From Micromonospora_I sp040659735 (GTDB lineage: Bacteria; Actinomycetota; Actinomycetes; Mycobacteriales; Micromonosporaceae), in contig NZ_JBFANZ010000014.1 in assembly GCF_040659735.1 (NCBI RefSeq), positions 70,312 through 134,311 of the forward strand: a stretch of 64,000 bases of DNA, read 5' to 3'. Position numbers and translations under genes: made by a program. Shown piece after piece: positions 25,201-34,275 of this stretch; position 1 is the first letter of the stretch, and each line of letters starts with the position of its first letter. The notes below the pieces were generated by a model, which worked only from the letters and a program-made list of their open reading frames with translations, had not been told where the DNA came from and made no database searches.

Positions 25201-26307
25201 TCAGACGCCGTGCGGGATGGCGCTCCAGCCCTCGACGTCCGCGGGCTTGCGGGGCGCGGGGCCGACGTACTCGGCGGAGGGGCGCACCAGGCGCTGCAGC
25301 CGCTTCTGCTCGAGAATGTGCGCGCTCCACCCGCCCATCCGGGCGCAGGTGAACATCGAGGTGAACATGTGCGACGGGACCTCGGCGAAGTCGAGCACCA
25401 CGGCCGACCAGAACTCGACGTTGGTGGCGAGCACCCGGTCGGGCTTGCGCGCGTGCAGCTCCTCCAGTGCGGCCTTCTCCAGCGCCTCGGCGATTTCGAA
25501 CCGCGGGGCGCCGAGCTCCTTGGCGGTGCGGCGCAGCACGCGGGCGCGCGGGTCCTCCGCGCGGTAGACGCGGTGCCCGAAGCCCATCAGTCGCTCGCCC
25601 CGGTCGAGGACGCCCTTGACGTAGCCCTCGGCGTCGCCGCTGCGCTCGACGGCCTCGATCATGTGCAGCACGCGGGAGGGGGCGCCGCCGTGCAGCGGGC
25701 CGGAGAGGGCGCCGATGCCGGAGGAGATGCAGGCGGCGGCGTCGGCGCCGGTGGAGGCGACGACCCGCGTGGTGAAGGTGGAGGCGTTCATGCCGTGCTC
25801 GGCGGCGGAGATGAAGTACGCGTCGACGGCCTTGACGTGGCGCGGGTCGGGCTCGCCCCGCCAGCGCTTCATGAACCGCTCGACGATCGTCTGGGCCTTG
25901 TCGATCTCCTTCTGCGGCACGGCCGGCAGCCCGAGGCCGCGCGCGGACTGCGCGACGAAGGAGAGTGCGGTGACCGAGACGCGGGCGAGGTCTTCGCGCA
26001 CCTGCTCATCGTTGATGTCGAGCAGCTGGGAGAGTCCCCAGTACGGCGCGAGCATCGCGACGGCGGACTGCACGTCGACCCGGATGTCCCCGGAGTGCAC
26101 CGGCACCGGGAACGGCTCCGCCGGGGGCAGGCCGGGGCCGAACCGGCCGTCGACCAGCAGGGCCCAGACGTTGCCGAACGACACCTGCCCGATCAGGTCC
26201 TCGATATCGACGCCTCGGTAGCGCAGCGCACCGCCTTCCCGGTCGGGTTCGGCGATCTCGGTCTCGAAGGCGATCACGCCCTCCAGCCCCGGCTTGAAGT
26301 CGGACAT
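25201..26307 (-). CDS. Citrate synthase (type 2, GltA2/CitA-like)
   Basis: A 368-residue citrate synthase that condenses acetyl-CoA and oxaloacetate. LRYRGVDIEDL at the N-terminus, AAEHGMNASTF, SGPLHGGAPSRVL (His), MGFGHRVYR (His) and ARMGGWSAHILEQ are the substrate-binding and catalytic blocks; the catalytic Asp falls in VLDFAEVPSHMF. The length and short N-terminus fit the smaller actinobacterial paralogue, citrate synthase 2. The AGGAGAG ribosome site is well placed before ATG 26307. It is divergent from pdxH. Confidence 0.93.
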   Translation of the reverse strand: MSDFKPGLEGVIAFETEIAEPDREGGALRYRGVDIEDLIGQVSFGNVWALLVDGRFGPGLPPAEPFPVPVHSGDIRVDVQSAVAMLAPYWGLSQLLDINDEQVREDLARVSVTALSFVAQSARGLGLPAVPQKEIDKAQTIVERFMKRWRGEPDPRHVKAVDAYFISAAEHGMNASTFTTRVVASTGADAAACISSGIGALSGPLHGGAPSRVLHMIEAVERSGDAEGYVKGVLDRGERLMGFGHRVYRAEDPRARVLRRTAKELGAPRFEIAEALEKAALEELHARKPDRVLATNVEFWSAVVLDFAEVPSHMFTSMFTCARMGGWSAHILEQKRLQRLVRPSAEYVGPAPRKPADVEGWSAIPHGV

Positions 26308-26530
26308 TTCGCTCTCCTGGATCTGGTTAGTCTCGCCTGGCCCGCGCGCCCGGTGGAGCCAAAATGGCGACCCTCAGCGATGTATTGCGTGTCATCTTGC
26401 CTGGTGGGTATCGAAGTTACGACCCACGCGGGCCGATGCCGCGGGGTGACATCGCCACGGCGGCCGTCCGCACGGGAGCGGCACGTCGATGGATGCCCTG
26501 GCCAACGTAGGTTCGCACAGGTCGGCCTTC

Positions 26531-27208
26531 ATGTACGAAGATGTCGACGTGACGGGTGACACACCACAGCCGGCCCAGATGCGGCGGGAATACCGGCAGG
26601 AGAAAGGCCTTTCCCAAGAGGATCTTGCCGACGACTGGCAGACCCAGTTCGGGCGGTGGTTCGCCGACGCGCTCGCCGCCGGGCTGCCCGAACCCAACGC
26701 GATGATCGTCGCTACGGCGGACGAGCGCGGACGGCCGAGCAGCCGCACCGTCCTGCTGAAGGGCTATGACGGGCGGGGGTTCACCTTCTACACCAACTAC
26801 AGGTCCCGCAAGGGCACCGAGGCGCTCGCCAACCCGTACGCCAGCCTGCTCTTTCCGTGGTTCGCGATGCACCGCCAGGTCGCGGTCTGCGGCGCCGTGG
26901 TGCCGGTGGACCGGGCGGAGACCGACGCCTACTTCGCCAGTCGGCCGCGCGGATCGCAGCTCGGCGCGTGGGCCAGCCCGCAGTCGCAGGTGCTCCCCGA
27001 CCGGGCGGCGCTGGACGTGGGCTTCGAGACGGTCGCCGAACGCTTCCCCGACGGCGTGCCGGTGCCGGCCCCGCCGCACTGGGGCGGGCTGCGGGTGGTG
27101 CCGGAGACGGTGGAGTTCTGGCAGGGGCGACCGAGCCGGCTGCATGACCGGCTGCGCTACCGCCGGGGCGCGCAGGGCGAGTGGTTGATCGAGCGTCTGG
27201 CGCCCTGA
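26531..27208 (+). CDS. pdxH: Pyridoxine/pyridoxamine 5'-phosphate oxidase
   Basis: A roughly 225-residue FMN enzyme that makes pyridoxal phosphate. RREYRQEKGLSQEDL at the N-terminus, PSSRTVLLKGYD and FYTNYRSRKGTE (FMN phosphate contacts), and the C-terminal VEFWQGRPSRLHDRLRY (substrate site) are diagnostic. The start is uncertain among ATG 26489, ATG 26531 (AGGTCGG upstream; used here) and GTG 26549. It supplies PLP to enzymes such as SerC. It is a single gene, divergent from citrate synthase. Confidence 0.92.
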   Translation: MYEDVDVTGDTPQPAQMRREYRQEKGLSQEDLADDWQTQFGRWFADALAAGLPEPNAMIVATADERGRPSSRTVLLKGYDGRGFTFYTNYRSRKGTEALANPYASLLFPWFAMHRQVAVCGAVVPVDRAETDAYFASRPRGSQLGAWASPQSQVLPDRAALDVGFETVAERFPDGVPVPAPPHWGGLRVVPETVEFWQGRPSRLHDRLRYRRGAQGEWLIERLAP

Positions 27209-27294
27209 CCAGCGCCAGCCAGGGCTTCGTCGACGAGACCGGGCCCCGCGTCCCGTGCTGGGCGTGTCCGTGCCCGAACCGTTATGGTCCCGGG

Positions 27295-28233
27295 ATGGAG
27301 AACGTCGTGCCGGGTCCGCGCCCGCCCTCCGGTGCACAGTGGAGCATCTCGGCGGAGGGCCATGAGGCCGTCGTGGTCGAGGTGGGCGGAGGGCTGCGGG
27401 CCTACCGCGCCGGGGACGTGGACTACCTCGACGGATACGCCGAGGAGGAGCTCTGCGTCGGCGGAGCCGGTCAGGTGCTCGCACCCTGGCCCAACCGCAT
27501 CCGCGACGGCCGGTACACCTTCGACGGTGTCGAGCGGCAGCTGTCACTGAGCGAGGCGGTCCGGCACAACGCTATGCACGGCCTGGTCAACTGGGCGCCG
27601 TGGCGGCTCGTCGCGCAGGCGGCGGACCACGTGATCGTGGAGTACGTGCTCCCCGCCCAGCCCGGTTACCCCTGGTCGCTTCTGCTGCGTACGGAGTGGC
27701 GGGTCGGCGCGGACGGGCTGCGGGCGACGCACGAGGCGGTCAACGTCGGGCGCGGCCCCGCCCCGTTCGGGCTCGCCGTCCATCCCTATCTGCGGATTCC
27801 GGGCGTCCCCGTCGACGCGCTGTCGCTCCGGCTGCCCGCGGGCAAGCGGCTCCTGATGGACAACCGGATGCTGCCGATCGGGGCGACCCAGGTGGCCGGC
27901 GGGGAGTACGACTTCACCGAGCCGCGCCGGATCGGGTCGCTGGTGCTGGACACCGCCTTCGGCGACCTGCGCCGCACCGCCGACGGCGGGTCGGCCGCCA
28001 CGCTGACGACCGCCGACGGGGCGGCGGCCGTGACGGTGTGGGCGGACCGCGCGTTCGGCTGGTGGCAGGTGTTCACCGGGGACACGTTGGCCGGAGAGCG
28101 CCGCCGGCGTTCGGTCGCGCTGGAGCCGATGACCTGTCCGCCCGACGCGTTCCGGTCCGGACGTGACCTGCTCGTGCTGGAGCCGGGGGAGCCGTGGCGC
28201 GCGAGCTGGGGCATCCGCCCCGGTTCTCGTTGA
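27295..28233 (+). CDS. Aldose 1-epimerase family protein
   Basis: A 312-residue beta-sandwich mutarotase. The catalytic pattern is visible: NAMHGLVNWAPW (His), GLAVHPYLRIPG (His) and VALEPMTCPPDAF (Glu acting as base). It interconverts alpha and beta anomers of free hexoses; the exact sugar is not determinable. ATG 27295 is used because family similarity starts near there; the frame is open to 27181 without support. The nitroreductase starts 21 bases after the stop, so the two are probably co-transcribed. Confidence 0.88.
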   Translation: MENVVPGPRPPSGAQWSISAEGHEAVVVEVGGGLRAYRAGDVDYLDGYAEEELCVGGAGQVLAPWPNRIRDGRYTFDGVERQLSLSEAVRHNAMHGLVNWAPWRLVAQAADHVIVEYVLPAQPGYPWSLLLRTEWRVGADGLRATHEAVNVGRGPAPFGLAVHPYLRIPGVPVDALSLRLPAGKRLLMDNRMLPIGATQVAGGEYDFTEPRRIGSLVLDTAFGDLRRTADGGSAATLTTADGAAAVTVWADRAFGWWQVFTGDTLAGERRRRSVALEPMTCPPDAFRSGRDLLVLEPGEPWRASWGIRPGSR

Positions 28234-28254
28234 TCGAAGTCAGAAGGGTTCGGC

Positions 28255-28878
28255 GTGGAGTTCTCCGAGGTCGTCCGGCGACGGCGGATGGTGCGCAACT
28301 ACGACCCGGACCGGCCGGTGCCCGCCGAGGTGGTGGAGCGGTTGCTCGACCACGCCGTCCGCGCGCCGTCGGCCGGTTTCTCCCAGGGCTGGGGCTTCCT
28401 CGTGCTGGAGAGCGCGGAGGACCGGGAGCGGTTCTGGGCCGCCACCACGCCGGAAGGCTGGGGACAGGGCCGCTGGCTGACCGGGATGAAGCGGGCGCCG
28501 CTCATCGTCGTGCCGCACGCCAACCGGTCGGCATACCTTGATCGTTATGCGGAGCCCGACAAGGGCTGGACCGATCGTGACGAGAGTCGGTGGCCCGTGC
28601 CGTACTGGCACATCGACACCGGCTTCGCGGCGCTGCTGATGCTGCTCACCGCCGTCGACGAGGGGCTCGGCGCCTGTTTCTTCGGCATTCCGCCCCAGCG
28701 CACCGGGGCCTACCGGGACGCGTTCGGCGTGCCCGCCGAGTTCACCCCGATCGGCGCGATGACCGTCGGCTACCGCGCTCCCGACCAGCGGTCACCCTCG
28801 CTGAAGCGGGGGCGCCGCCCGGTCGGGCAGGTCGTGCACCGTGGGCGGTGGGGCCGGCAGGAAACTGACATCGAGTAA
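28255..28878 (+). CDS. Nitroreductase-family FMN oxidoreductase
   Basis: A 207-residue flavoenzyme. EFSEVVRRRRMVRNYDPDRPVP with the R-R-x-V-R-x-Y FMN-phosphate pattern, APSAGFSQGWGFLVL, and DEGLGACFFGIPP are nitroreductase-fold signatures. The reaction is unknown. GAAGGG upstream supports GTG 28255. The C-terminal tail (LKRGRRPVGQVVHRGRWG) is basic and typical of an actinobacterial subgroup. It follows the epimerase closely. Confidence 0.87.
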   Translation: MEFSEVVRRRRMVRNYDPDRPVPAEVVERLLDHAVRAPSAGFSQGWGFLVLESAEDRERFWAATTPEGWGQGRWLTGMKRAPLIVVPHANRSAYLDRYAEPDKGWTDRDESRWPVPYWHIDTGFAALLMLLTAVDEGLGACFFGIPPQRTGAYRDAFGVPAEFTPIGAMTVGYRAPDQRSPSLKRGRRPVGQVVHRGRWGRQETDIE

Positions 28879-28990
28879 CAAACCGCAGTGTCGGCGGCGG
28901 TCGCTAGGCTGACACAACGCCGGGCGCACGAGGTGCCGCCCGCGCGGAGGACTCATCGGGTACGGCGATATGGGAGGGGAGCGTACCGTC

Positions 28991-29287
28991 GTGATCTTCA
29001 AAGCGGTTCGGGACGGGCGTCCGTACCCCGACCACGGGTTCACGCTGAAGCAGTGGGCGGAGATCCCGCCGCGGCCGCTCCGTCTCGACCAGCTGATCAC
29101 GACGAAGCGGGAGTTGGCGCTCGACAAACTGCTCGCGGAGGACTCCACCTTCTACGGCGATCTCTTCCCCCACGTCGTGCAGTGGAGTGGCGGGCTCTAC
29201 CTGGAAGACGGGCTGCACCGCGCGCTGCGCGCGGCCCTGCAACAGCGCAACCAGATCCACGCCCGCGTGCTGGTGCTGTCCGTCTGA
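28991..29287 (+). CDS. Small conserved protein, often labelled VapB-family antitoxin
   Basis: A 98-residue conserved actinobacterial protein (VIFKAVRDGRPYPDHG; RLDQLITTKRELALDKLL; LYLEDGLHRALRAALQQR). Relatives are commonly labelled VapB antitoxins, but no VapC or other toxin gene lies next to it. The L-x-x-L-x-T-x-x/DGLHR arrangement also recalls a small ParB/Srx-like fold, so the label is doubtful. GTG 28991 is preferred over ATG 28970 because GGAGGGG (28973-28979) then lies upstream instead of inside the gene. Function unknown. Confidence 0.75.
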   Translation: MIFKAVRDGRPYPDHGFTLKQWAEIPPRPLRLDQLITTKRELALDKLLAEDSTFYGDLFPHVVQWSGGLYLEDGLHRALRAALQQRNQIHARVLVLSV

Positions 29288-29308
29288 CAAATCGTTAAGG
29301 TGGCCGGC

Positions 29309-30478
29309 ATGACTGGTGTCGCGCCCCTCGATCTGCTCGACCTGGACAGTCTCCTCTCCGAGGAGGAACGGCAGATCCGCGGCGTCGTCCGCCAGATGGT
29401 CGACGAGCGGGTCCGACCGCACGTCGCCGGCTGGTACGAGGAGGGCCGCGTGCCGGCCCGCGAACTGGCCGGCGAGTTCGGCAAGCTCGGCCTGCTCGGC
29501 ATGCACCTCGAGGGTTACGGCTGTGCCGGCGCGTCGGCGGTGGCGTACGGCCTGGCCTGCCTGGAGTTGGAGGCCGGCGACTCCGGTCTGCGGTCCCTGG
29601 TGTCGGTGCAGGGTTCGCTGGCGATGTACGCGATCTGGCGGTACGGCAGCGAGGAGCAGAAGCAGCGCTGGCTGCCGCCGATGGCCACCGGCGAGGCGAT
29701 CGGGTGTTTCGGCCTGACCGAGCCCGATCACGGTTCGGATCCGGCGTCGATGAGCACCCGTGCCCGGCGTGACGGCAGCGACTGGGTGCTCACCGGCGGA
29801 AAGATGTGGATCACGAACGCGCCCGTCGCCGACGTCGCGGTGGTCTGGGCGGGCACCGATGACGGCGTCCGGGGCTTCGCCGTGCCGATGGAGACGCCGG
29901 GCGTGACCGCGCGCGAGATCCGGCGCAAGATGTCGCTGCGCGCCTCCTCGACCGGCGAGATCGTCTTCGACGACGTGCGACTTCCCGCGGATGCTCGGTT
30001 GCCGGACGCGGTCGGGTTGAAGGCGCCGCTCTCCTGCCTGACCGAGGCCCGACACGGCATCGTCTGGGGCGCGCTCGGCGCGGCGCGGGACTGTCTGCAC
30101 GCGACGCTCGACTACGCGGGCAGTCGCGAGCAGTTTGGTCGGCCGATCGCCGGTTTCCAGCTCACCCAGGCGAAGCTGGCGGACATGACCGTGGAGTTGC
30201 AGAAGGGATACCTGCTCGCGCTCCACCTGAGCCGGCTGGCGGACCACGGGCGGCTCCGGCCGGAGCAGGTCAGCGTCGGCAAGCTCAACAACGTGCGGGA
30301 GGCGCTGGCGATCGCGCGGCAGTGCCGCACCATCCTCGGCGCCAACGGCATCAGCGGCGAATACCCGATCATGCGGCACGCCAACAACCTGGAGAGCGTC
30401 CTGACGTACGAGGGCACGTCCGAGATCCACCAACTGGTGATCGGGCAGAAGCTGACCGGCCTCGCCGCCTTCGCCTAG
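29309..30478 (+). CDS. gcdH: Glutaryl-CoA dehydrogenase-like acyl-CoA dehydrogenase
   Basis: A 389-residue FAD enzyme. GCFGLTEPDHGSDPASM-type and WITNAPVADVAVVWA blocks, ARHGIVWGALGAA, LGANGISGEYPIMRHANNLE and LTYEGTSEIHQL closely follow human glutaryl-CoA dehydrogenase; the catalytic Glu is in YEGT near residue 368. GCDH oxidises and decarboxylates glutaryl-CoA to crotonyl-CoA in lysine/tryptophan breakdown. ATG 29309 has AAGG 8 bases upstream; GTG 29300 is the alternative. Its TAG stop overlaps the stop of the convergent acyltransferase in a shared CTAG. Confidence 0.88.
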   Translation: MTGVAPLDLLDLDSLLSEEERQIRGVVRQMVDERVRPHVAGWYEEGRVPARELAGEFGKLGLLGMHLEGYGCAGASAVAYGLACLELEAGDSGLRSLVSVQGSLAMYAIWRYGSEEQKQRWLPPMATGEAIGCFGLTEPDHGSDPASMSTRARRDGSDWVLTGGKMWITNAPVADVAVVWAGTDDGVRGFAVPMETPGVTAREIRRKMSLRASSTGEIVFDDVRLPADARLPDAVGLKAPLSCLTEARHGIVWGALGAARDCLHATLDYAGSREQFGRPIAGFQLTQAKLADMTVELQKGYLLALHLSRLADHGRLRPEQVSVGKLNNVREALAIARQCRTILGANGISGEYPIMRHANNLESVLTYEGTSEIHQLVIGQKLTGLAAFA

Positions 30479-31746
30479 CTGACCCCCGTCGCCGCAGGTC
30501 GCTCCGCCACTGTCACGTCGCCGGCCACCGTCGTGGGGCCGGCGGTCGACGATGGGGCCTGGTCCTCGCGGCGGGAGCGGTTGTCAACCTCTGCCAGCCC
30601 CGTGCGTGCCTCCAACACCGCCGCACGCAGGTGCGTGCGTAGCCACCGCGTCCCGGGTCGCTCGATCAGCCGGTGTACCAGCCAGGAGGCGAGCAGCAGC
30701 GCGGCGACGAGCACGGATACCAGCAAGAGAGCGGGGATGTCCCCCTCGAACACCCCGATCACCTCCCAGCCGATGTTCTCGTGCAGCAGGTACAGCGGGT
30801 AGGTGAGGGCGCCGGCGACCACGAGCCATTTTCCGCGGATCCAGGACAGCCGGCCGGTGGCGATCAGCGCCATGACGATGAAGAACGCCGCGACCAACAT
30901 GGTCGTCGGCCACTCCGGGATCTGAGTGCCCAGGTACTTCTCCGCCGTGCCTTGGCGGCGCAGCGTGGATTGATGCGCGGCGAGGAAGCTGCCGACCACC
31001 ATGAGGGTCAGCAGCAGCGTGGGTCGGAAGCGGTACATGAGATAAAAGCCGATGCCCGCGATGAAGTACCAGCAGTAGTCCGGCATCACCAGGTGCTTGA
31101 GCGGTCCGTTGTCGGCCTGGCTCATCAGCACCGCCGCGGCCGCCCACACGAAGCAGAACGCGACCGCTCGGCGGTACGTGAGACCACGCCACACCACCAC
31201 GGAGAACAGCAGGTAGAAGCGGAGTTCAACCCAGAGCGTCCAGTACACGCCGTCCACGTGCCGGGCGCCGAGCGGTTCCTGGAGCATCGTGAGATTCATC
31301 AGAATGTCCTTGATGCTCAGGCGTTCGAGCCCGTCGGCGACGAGTACGAGCACCCCGGTGGTGGCGAGTATCCCGAAGAGGTATGCGGGGTAGAGGCGCG
31401 CGACGCGGGAGACGAAGAAGTCCCCCAGCGACCTGCCCCACGAACTCATGCAGATGACGAATCCGCTGACGAGAAAGAACAGCTCGACCCCGAGCCAGCC
31501 GTACGCCGCAGGTAGCCGCAGTACCGGGAAGAGTTCCTCGGGCGGCGCGTTCCAGGCCTTCGGCAATGCGATGAGGTGAAATGTGACGACCATCAGGGCG
31601 GCGAGGAACCGTAGCCCGTCAACCACCTCGATGCGGCCCGCGATCCGCGCGGAAGTGGGCCGTCCCGACGCGGTGCGATCGACAGGACCGTCCGTATTGC
31701 GCGTCATGACTGGCCGCGCGGAACTTACAGCAGACTTCTCGACCAT
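30475..31746 (-). CDS. Acyltransferase 3 family membrane protein
   Basis: A 423-residue integral membrane O-acyltransferase with about 10-11 helices. VVDGLRFLAALMVVTFH at the N-terminus holds the conserved R and His of the family, and WLGVELFFLVSGFVI and YWTLWVELRFYLLF are further core blocks. Such enzymes add acetyl or succinyl groups to surface glycans or lipids. The last 45 or so residues are a polar disordered tail. ATG 31746 has GGAG upstream; the open frame to 31884 has no support. It neighbours envelope genes and probably modifies an envelope polymer. Confidence 0.87.
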   Translation of the reverse strand: MVEKSAVSSARPVMTRNTDGPVDRTASGRPTSARIAGRIEVVDGLRFLAALMVVTFHLIALPKAWNAPPEELFPVLRLPAAYGWLGVELFFLVSGFVICMSSWGRSLGDFFVSRVARLYPAYLFGILATTGVLVLVADGLERLSIKDILMNLTMLQEPLGARHVDGVYWTLWVELRFYLLFSVVVWRGLTYRRAVAFCFVWAAAAVLMSQADNGPLKHLVMPDYCWYFIAGIGFYLMYRFRPTLLLTLMVVGSFLAAHQSTLRRQGTAEKYLGTQIPEWPTTMLVAAFFIVMALIATGRLSWIRGKWLVVAGALTYPLYLLHENIGWEVIGVFEGDIPALLLVSVLVAALLLASWLVHRLIERPGTRWLRTHLRAAVLEARTGLAEVDNRSRREDQAPSSTAGPTTVAGDVTVAERPAATGVS

Positions 31747-32019
31747 CGAGCTTCTCCGGGGCAGTTCGAGGGGACACGTGGCGAGGGGAGGTGGCCGAGC
31801 GCCTGATGAAGACGCGGCGGGGCCGAGGGCCCGAGGGCCGCTCACGTTAACACAGAGCGATGTATACGTTGCGGAACGTGTCACCCGGTAGTGGAAGGAC
31901 CGCGGCGCGCAGCTCGGAAGGTGGCGGAACCCCGCATGCCGCCGGGCGGGACCCGCCCCGGTCGCGAGTGTCGTACCGGGGCCGTACCGTTCTCCTTAGG
32001 CATCTGATGAGGACGGTGA

Positions 32020-32835
32020 ATGGACATGGCCGCCAGCGGTGATGTCAGTCAGCCCACCAGCGAGTTTCCGGAATACGTCAAGGGCCAGGCGAGTGCGGTC
32101 GATCCCGATGGGCAACCGCGGTGGACGAATGGCGACGACAGCCACGAGGAGCGGCCGCGCGGCGGCCTGGCGGGACTGGCCGGCCTCGCCGGCCGGGGGG
32201 CCCGGGGCGGGTTGCTGTGGCTCGTCGGCGCCATCGGGTTGGTCATCGTGTTGGTGCTGGGGGCGCAGGCCGCCGGCGTCTGGCCGAACTGGCGCAACCC
32301 TTTCGCGCAGCAGCAGGCCGACCGCACGCAGCCGCCGCTGCTGCAGTCGATTCAGGATCTGAGCCGTTATGTCGCGGCGGAGGGCAACTTCCAGGTCGTG
32401 GTCGATCTGCAGCAGGACCGGAAGTACGTGCCTGAGTTCCTGATCAACCAGCGCACCCTGTTCATCGGTGCGGGGAGCGTCGAGGCCTACGTCGACTTCA
32501 CCAGGATCTCGGAAGGGGCGATCGTGGAGTCGGCCGACGGGAAGTCGGTGGAGATCAAGCTGCCCGCGCCGCAGCTTGGCAAGGCCAACCTCGATCTGGA
32601 GAAGAGCTATGTCTTCGCCGAGCAGCGCGGCCTGCTCAACCGGCTCGGCGAGGTCTTCGGTGGCGATCCCAACCGGCAGCAGCAGGTCTATCAGCTCGCT
32701 CAGGAGCGGATCACCGCGGCCGCGCGGGACAGCGGTCTGAGCGCCCGGGCGGAGGAGAACACCCGCAAGATGCTGGTGGGGCTGCTCCGCTCGCTGGGCT
32801 ACCAAACAGTAACGGTCACCTATAAGGCCGCCTGA
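32020..32835 (+). CDS. DUF4230 membrane-anchored protein
   Basis: A 271-residue protein: a Gly/Arg-rich cytoplasmic N-terminus (to about 60), one transmembrane helix (about 65-85), and an extracytoplasmic DUF4230 domain (from about 105 to the end; SIQDLSRYVAAEGNFQVVVDL, VEAYVDFTRI). Function is unknown across bacteria. GAGGA upstream fits ATG 32020; ATG 32026 is also possible. A 7-bp hairpin follows (32859-32880). It is divergent from the acyltransferase. Confidence 0.82.
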   Translation: MDMAASGDVSQPTSEFPEYVKGQASAVDPDGQPRWTNGDDSHEERPRGGLAGLAGLAGRGARGGLLWLVGAIGLVIVLVLGAQAAGVWPNWRNPFAQQQADRTQPPLLQSIQDLSRYVAAEGNFQVVVDLQQDRKYVPEFLINQRTLFIGAGSVEAYVDFTRISEGAIVESADGKSVEIKLPAPQLGKANLDLEKSYVFAEQRGLLNRLGEVFGGDPNRQQQVYQLAQERITAAARDSGLSARAEENTRKMLVGLLRSLGYQTVTVTYKAA

Positions 32836-32858
32836 CCACGGCGGGGTGAATTTCGCGC

Positions 32859-32880
32859 GGCGTGCCTGTTCAAGCACGCC
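32859..32880 (+). terminator. Weak hairpin after the DUF4230 gene
   Basis: GGCGTGC (32859-32865) pairs with GCACGCC (32874-32880) over an 8-base loop. It lies 24 bases after the stop codon. No T-run; a possible terminator only. Confidence 0.3.
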
Positions 32881-33036
32881 CCGCAATCGCCTGCGCGGGC
32901 CGCGCGACGGTCATTGGTGGGGGCGGTCCCGGTTAGAGTGCGGCTGTAGACTCAACCGCCGGCCACGCGCCGCGCGCGGCTGCCGCCTTACCGGTGGCCA
33001 CCCCCTTCCCGCACATCCGAACTCCGGGAGAAACCT

Positions 33037-34263
33037 GTGGCGCACCCTGTTGCCGGGGACGAGATAGAGGTCACCGTCCTGATGCCCTGCCTCAACGAGG
33101 CGGAGACGCTTGAGGTGTGCATCCGCAAGGCGCGGCGGGCGCTGGATGAGCTGGGCGTTGTCGGCGAGGTGCTGGTCAGCGACAACGGCTCGACCGACGG
33201 CTCCCAGGAGATCGCGACGAAGGCGGGGGCGCGCGTCGCGCACGCTCCGATCCGCGGTTACGGCGGGGCGCTGCTCAACGGCATCGACCAGGCGCGTGGT
33301 CGCTACGTGATCATGGCGGACGCGGACGACTCGTACGATCTGTCGAACCTTGAGCCGTTCATCCGCGAGCTGCGGGCCGGCCATGACGTGGTCATGGGTA
33401 ACCGCTTCCGCGGCGGTATCGCACCCGGCGCCATGCCCTTCCTCCACCGCTACCTGGGCAACCCCGTCCTCTCCTGGCTGGGCCGCGCGCTCTTCGGCCT
33501 CAAGGTGGGCGATTTCCACTGCGGCATCCGTGGCTTCAACCGGGACCGCATCCGCGACCTGCAGCTCTGCATGCCGGGCATGGAGTTCGCCTCGGAGCTC
33601 GTCGTGCGCGCCGCGCTCAACGACTACGACATCGTCGAGGTGCCGACCACGCTGCAGCCGGACGGGCGCAGCCGCCCGCCGCACCTGCGGACCTGGCGCG
33701 ACGGCTGGCGTCACCTGCGGTTCCTGCTGGTGCTGGCGCCGCGCAAGACGCTGATCTGGCCCGGCGCCGTCATGTTCGTTCTCGGCCTGCTCGGCACCGC
33801 CGCGCTGGTGGTCGGCCCGCTGCGCGTCGCCGGCATCGGATTCGACATCAGCACCCTCGTCTACACGTGCCTGGCGATGATGGTCGGTGCGCAGATCCTG
33901 CTCTTCGGTGTCTTCTCCTTGATCTATGGCCAGACCGAGGGGATCACCAATCAACGCCAAGCCGACCGGTGGACACGGTTGATCAGGTTCGAGACCTGCA
34001 CCGCTGCCGGCGTCGTGCTGATCCTGATCGGTCTCGCCGGCACCATCGTGGCGGTCTCGGCGTGGGGCTCCAAGGGCTTCGGCCAGCAGGATCTCGGCGA
34101 GACGCTTCGCGTGGTCCTGCCCTCGTCGACGGCGATCGGGCTGGGCGCGACCGTGCTCTTCGCCGGCCTCTTCTCCAGCCTGCTCACCCTGCGGCGGGTC
34201 AGCCAGCCCGTGACGGGGGTAACCGCGGCCAGCGACGGCGAGCTCGCCGCCAGCCACAGCTGA
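33037..34263 (+). CDS. Family 2 glycosyltransferase, polyprenyl-phosphate sugar synthase-like
   Basis: A 408-residue GT2 membrane enzyme. The GT-A domain (residues 10-230) has VTVLMPCLNEAETLEVCI, SDNGSTDGS and the metal-binding MADADDSYDL; FHCGIRGFNRDRI and PGMEFASELV are typical of dolichol/decaprenyl-phosphate glucose or mannose synthases. Three or four transmembrane helices follow. It would make a lipid-linked sugar donor for extracytoplasmic transferases. It starts at GTG 33037 with GGGAG upstream, and the AftA-like gene begins 12 bases after its stop, so the two form an operon. Confidence 0.87.
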   Translation: MAHPVAGDEIEVTVLMPCLNEAETLEVCIRKARRALDELGVVGEVLVSDNGSTDGSQEIATKAGARVAHAPIRGYGGALLNGIDQARGRYVIMADADDSYDLSNLEPFIRELRAGHDVVMGNRFRGGIAPGAMPFLHRYLGNPVLSWLGRALFGLKVGDFHCGIRGFNRDRIRDLQLCMPGMEFASELVVRAALNDYDIVEVPTTLQPDGRSRPPHLRTWRDGWRHLRFLLVLAPRKTLIWPGAVMFVLGLLGTAALVVGPLRVAGIGFDISTLVYTCLAMMVGAQILLFGVFSLIYGQTEGITNQRQADRWTRLIRFETCTAAGVVLILIGLAGTIVAVSAWGSKGFGQQDLGETLRVVLPSSTAIGLGATVLFAGLFSSLLTLRRVSQPVTGVTAASDGELAASHS

Positions 34264-34275
34264 CGGCGGAGTTCG

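Noticed and set aside
28991..29287. Complete toxin-antitoxin pair
   Set aside because: No PIN-domain or other toxin gene flanks the VapB-labelled gene on either side.
31866..31879. 14-base palindrome ACGTT-GCGG-AACGT before the acyltransferase
   Set aside because: Five-base arms are expected by chance in this composition, and no regulator gene is nearby.
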